Positions 5,775 to 7,119 of a stretch of 7,119 nt of DNA are shown here, in pieces. A model generated the notes under the pieces. The model ran no database searches, was not told where the DNA came from, and saw nothing but the letters and a program-made list of their open reading frames with translations. Made by a program: the position numbers and the translations under genes. The stretch comes from Akkermansiaceae bacterium. Its GTDB lineage: Bacteria > Verrucomicrobiota > Verrucomicrobiia > Verrucomicrobiales > Akkermansiaceae. Each line of letters opens with the position of its first letter. Positions within the stretch are counted from its first letter, which is position 1. The stretch is from contig JARFPV010000596.1 in assembly GCA_029288115.1 (NCBI GenBank), forward strand, positions 1 to 7,119. The letters run 5' to 3'.

Positions 5775-7119
5775 ATGTTACGCACAGTAGTCCTTCTAGT
5801 TAGCTTTTGCCTTGCTCCTGTCTCAATTGCCGACGACCTCCACGGCAAAGTCATGTGCGGCTACCAAGGATGGTTCCGAACACCTGGGGACGGCACAGGT
5901 AACGGCTGGCGACACTACGCCCGCGGTGAGTTCAAACCCGGCAACTGCACCATCGACCTCTGGCCAGATGTCAGCGAACTCCCGCAAAACGAACAATACC
6001 CCACCGCTTTCCGCCATGCCGATGGCTCAGTCGCCAAGGTCTTCAGCCCGGTAAACGCAACCACCGTCGATATCCATTTCAAGTGGATGAAGAACTACGG
6101 CATCGATGGCGTTTTCCTCCAACGATTCGTCACCTCCACCAAAAATCCGAAGCTTCGCGCATCACTCGACAAGGTGCTTCAAAACTGCCGCAGCGCAGCA
6201 CAAAATCATGGCAGAAAATGGACCCTGACCTACGACCTCAGCGGACTGAAACCCGGACAAACTGACCTGTTGATCGACGATTGGAAACGATTGCGCAAAC
6301 AGCTCAAGGTAGGCAGCACCTCAGATCAATCCTATCTCAAACATCGCGGCAAACCACTCATCACCCTCTGGGGACTCGGATTCTCTGCCCGTCCATTCAT
6401 TTACGACGAATGGAAAAAACTCATCCATTTCCTCAAGCACGACCCCACCTACGGCGGCTGCGCAGTCATGGTCGGAGTCCCCTCCTACTGGCGCACCCTC
6501 GAACGAGATTCCGTCAAAGACGCCAAACTCCACAAACTACTGAAACAAGTCGATGTCATCAGCCCGTGGACCGTCGGCCGCTACCGCACCCCCGAACAAG
6601 CGAACAAATTCATCACCAAAACCACCAAAGCAGACGTCGCTTGGTGCAAGAAACACAACCTCGATTACCTCCCCACGGCCTTCCCCGGATTTAGCTGGCA
6701 GAACCTCAAAAAAACCAAGGGAGAAAACGCAAAACTCAACCACACCCCACGCCTTCAAGGTCGATTCCTCTGGTCGCAATGCTGGGGATACAAACAGGCA
6801 GGCGCCAAGTCACTCTACATCGCCATGTTCGATGAGATCGATGAGGGAACCGCCATTTTTAAATGCGACAACAATCCGCCTGTGGGCACGTCGAAGTTTG
6901 CCTCAGAAAAAAACGTCCCCAACGACCACTACCTATGGCTAACAGGTCAAGCAACCGAGTTGTTTTCTAACAAAAATAATCATTTTAGCGACAAATTGCC
7001 TGAACGCGTTGCCGCAGCAATTAAACCGCCTGAAAAACCCAACATCGTCTTCATCCTGAGTGATGACCAAGCGTGGACAGACTACGGCTTCATGGGTCAT
7101 CCCAACATCAAAACACCTC
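5775..7119 (+). CDS. Exported GH99-like glycoside hydrolase fused to sulfatase (3'-partial)
   Basis: The frame is open from the ATG to the right edge (448 codons, no stop). Residues 1-19 are a signal peptide (cleavage probably SIA|DD), which supports this start; no Shine-Dalgarno is visible. Residues about 22-395 match the bacterial GH71/99-like hydrolases: GYQGWFRTPGDG (29-40), DLWPDVSELP (61-70), YGIDGVFLQRF (108-118), YDLSGL (153-158), VGVPSYW (233-239), VISPWTVGRYRTPEQA (261-276), FPGFSW (303-308) and DEIDEGT (353-359). In that last motif Glu354 and Glu357 keep the E-x-x-E spacing of the GH99 catalytic pair. After a 25-residue linker, residues 421-448 start a type I sulfatase: NIVFILSDDQAWTDYGF and GHPNIKTP, with Asp430-Asp431 as probable calcium ligands. 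The formylglycine cysteine motif lies beyond the window. GH99 enzymes cleave alpha-mannose chains, so a sulfated mannose-containing glycan is a plausible but unproven substrate. The sulfatase part has no signal peptide of its own. Confidence 0.87.
   Translation, partial: MLRTVVLLVSFCLAPVSIADDLHGKVMCGYQGWFRTPGDGTGNGWRHYARGEFKPGNCTIDLWPDVSELPQNEQYPTAFRHADGSVAKVFSPVNATTVDIHFKWMKNYGIDGVFLQRFVTSTKNPKLRASLDKVLQNCRSAAQNHGRKWTLTYDLSGLKPGQTDLLIDDWKRLRKQLKVGSTSDQSYLKHRGKPLITLWGLGFSARPFIYDEWKKLIHFLKHDPTYGGCAVMVGVPSYWRTLERDSVKDAKLHKLLKQVDVISPWTVGRYRTPEQANKFITKTTKADVAWCKKHNLDYLPTAFPGFSWQNLKKTKGENAKLNHTPRLQGRFLWSQCWGYKQAGAKSLYIAMFDEIDEGTAIFKCDNNPPVGTSKFASEKNVPNDHYLWLTGQATELFSNKNNHFSDKLPERVAAAIKPPEKPNIVFILSDDQAWTDYGFMGHPNIKTP

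Noticed and set aside
6281..6942. Plus-strand open frames at 6281-6694 and 6553-6942
   Set aside because: They are out-of-frame shadows of the hydrolase-sulfatase gene, with Arg/His/Pro/Thr-rich products lacking any known motif.

Overview
The window reads like a chromosomal segment of a Verrucomicrobiota (PVC-superphylum) bacterium, probably one that feeds on polysaccharides. This assignment comes from recalled family resemblance, not from a search. The clues are a transmembrane Ser/Thr kinase with C-type-lectin-like domains, a small secreted cytochrome c joined to a PA14 domain, a sugar-dehydrogenase-like beta-propeller, and a glycoside hydrolase joined to a sulfatase. All four genes lie on the + strand. 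I see no tRNA, rRNA, CRISPR array or insertion sequence.

Layout. (1) 1-2488: the 3' part of a receptor-type Ser/Thr kinase, cut by the left edge, with a cytoplasmic kinase, one membrane helix, two lectin-like domains and a charged helical tail. (2) 2489-2608: a 120-bp gap with no convincing promoter or terminator. (3) 2609-4129 and 4129-5559: a tightly coupled pair with a 1-nt stop/start overlap. The first encodes an exported cytochrome c-PA14-(unknown C-terminal domain) protein and the second an exported beta-propeller of the PQQ-dependent sugar dehydrogenase-like kind. (4) 5560-5774: a 215-bp gap that opens with a perfect 8-bp hairpin directly after the stop codon and holds a second, imperfect hairpin. 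(5) 5775 to the right edge: an open frame with no stop encoding a signal peptide, a GH99-like (GH71/99-type) hydrolase domain and then, in the same frame, the start of a sulfatase domain that runs out of the window.

How the parts may work together (inference). The propeller and cytochrome could form a periplasmic oxidation module in which the propeller oxidises a sugar or alcohol and the cytochrome takes the electrons. PA14 and lectin-like domains are often glycan-binding. The GH99-like/sulfatase protein would attack a sulfated, possibly alpha-mannose-containing glycan. The kinase could sense such a glycan outside and signal inside. The most notable item is the GH99-like/sulfatase fusion: a desulfating and chain-cleaving activity apparently on one polypeptide behind one signal peptide.

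Strongest calls: the kinase architecture, the CxxCH cytochrome, the PA14 fold, the overlapping gene pair and the in-frame hydrolase-sulfatase continuity. Weakest: the substrate, the PQQ dependence of the propeller, and any regulatory link between the kinase and its neighbours.
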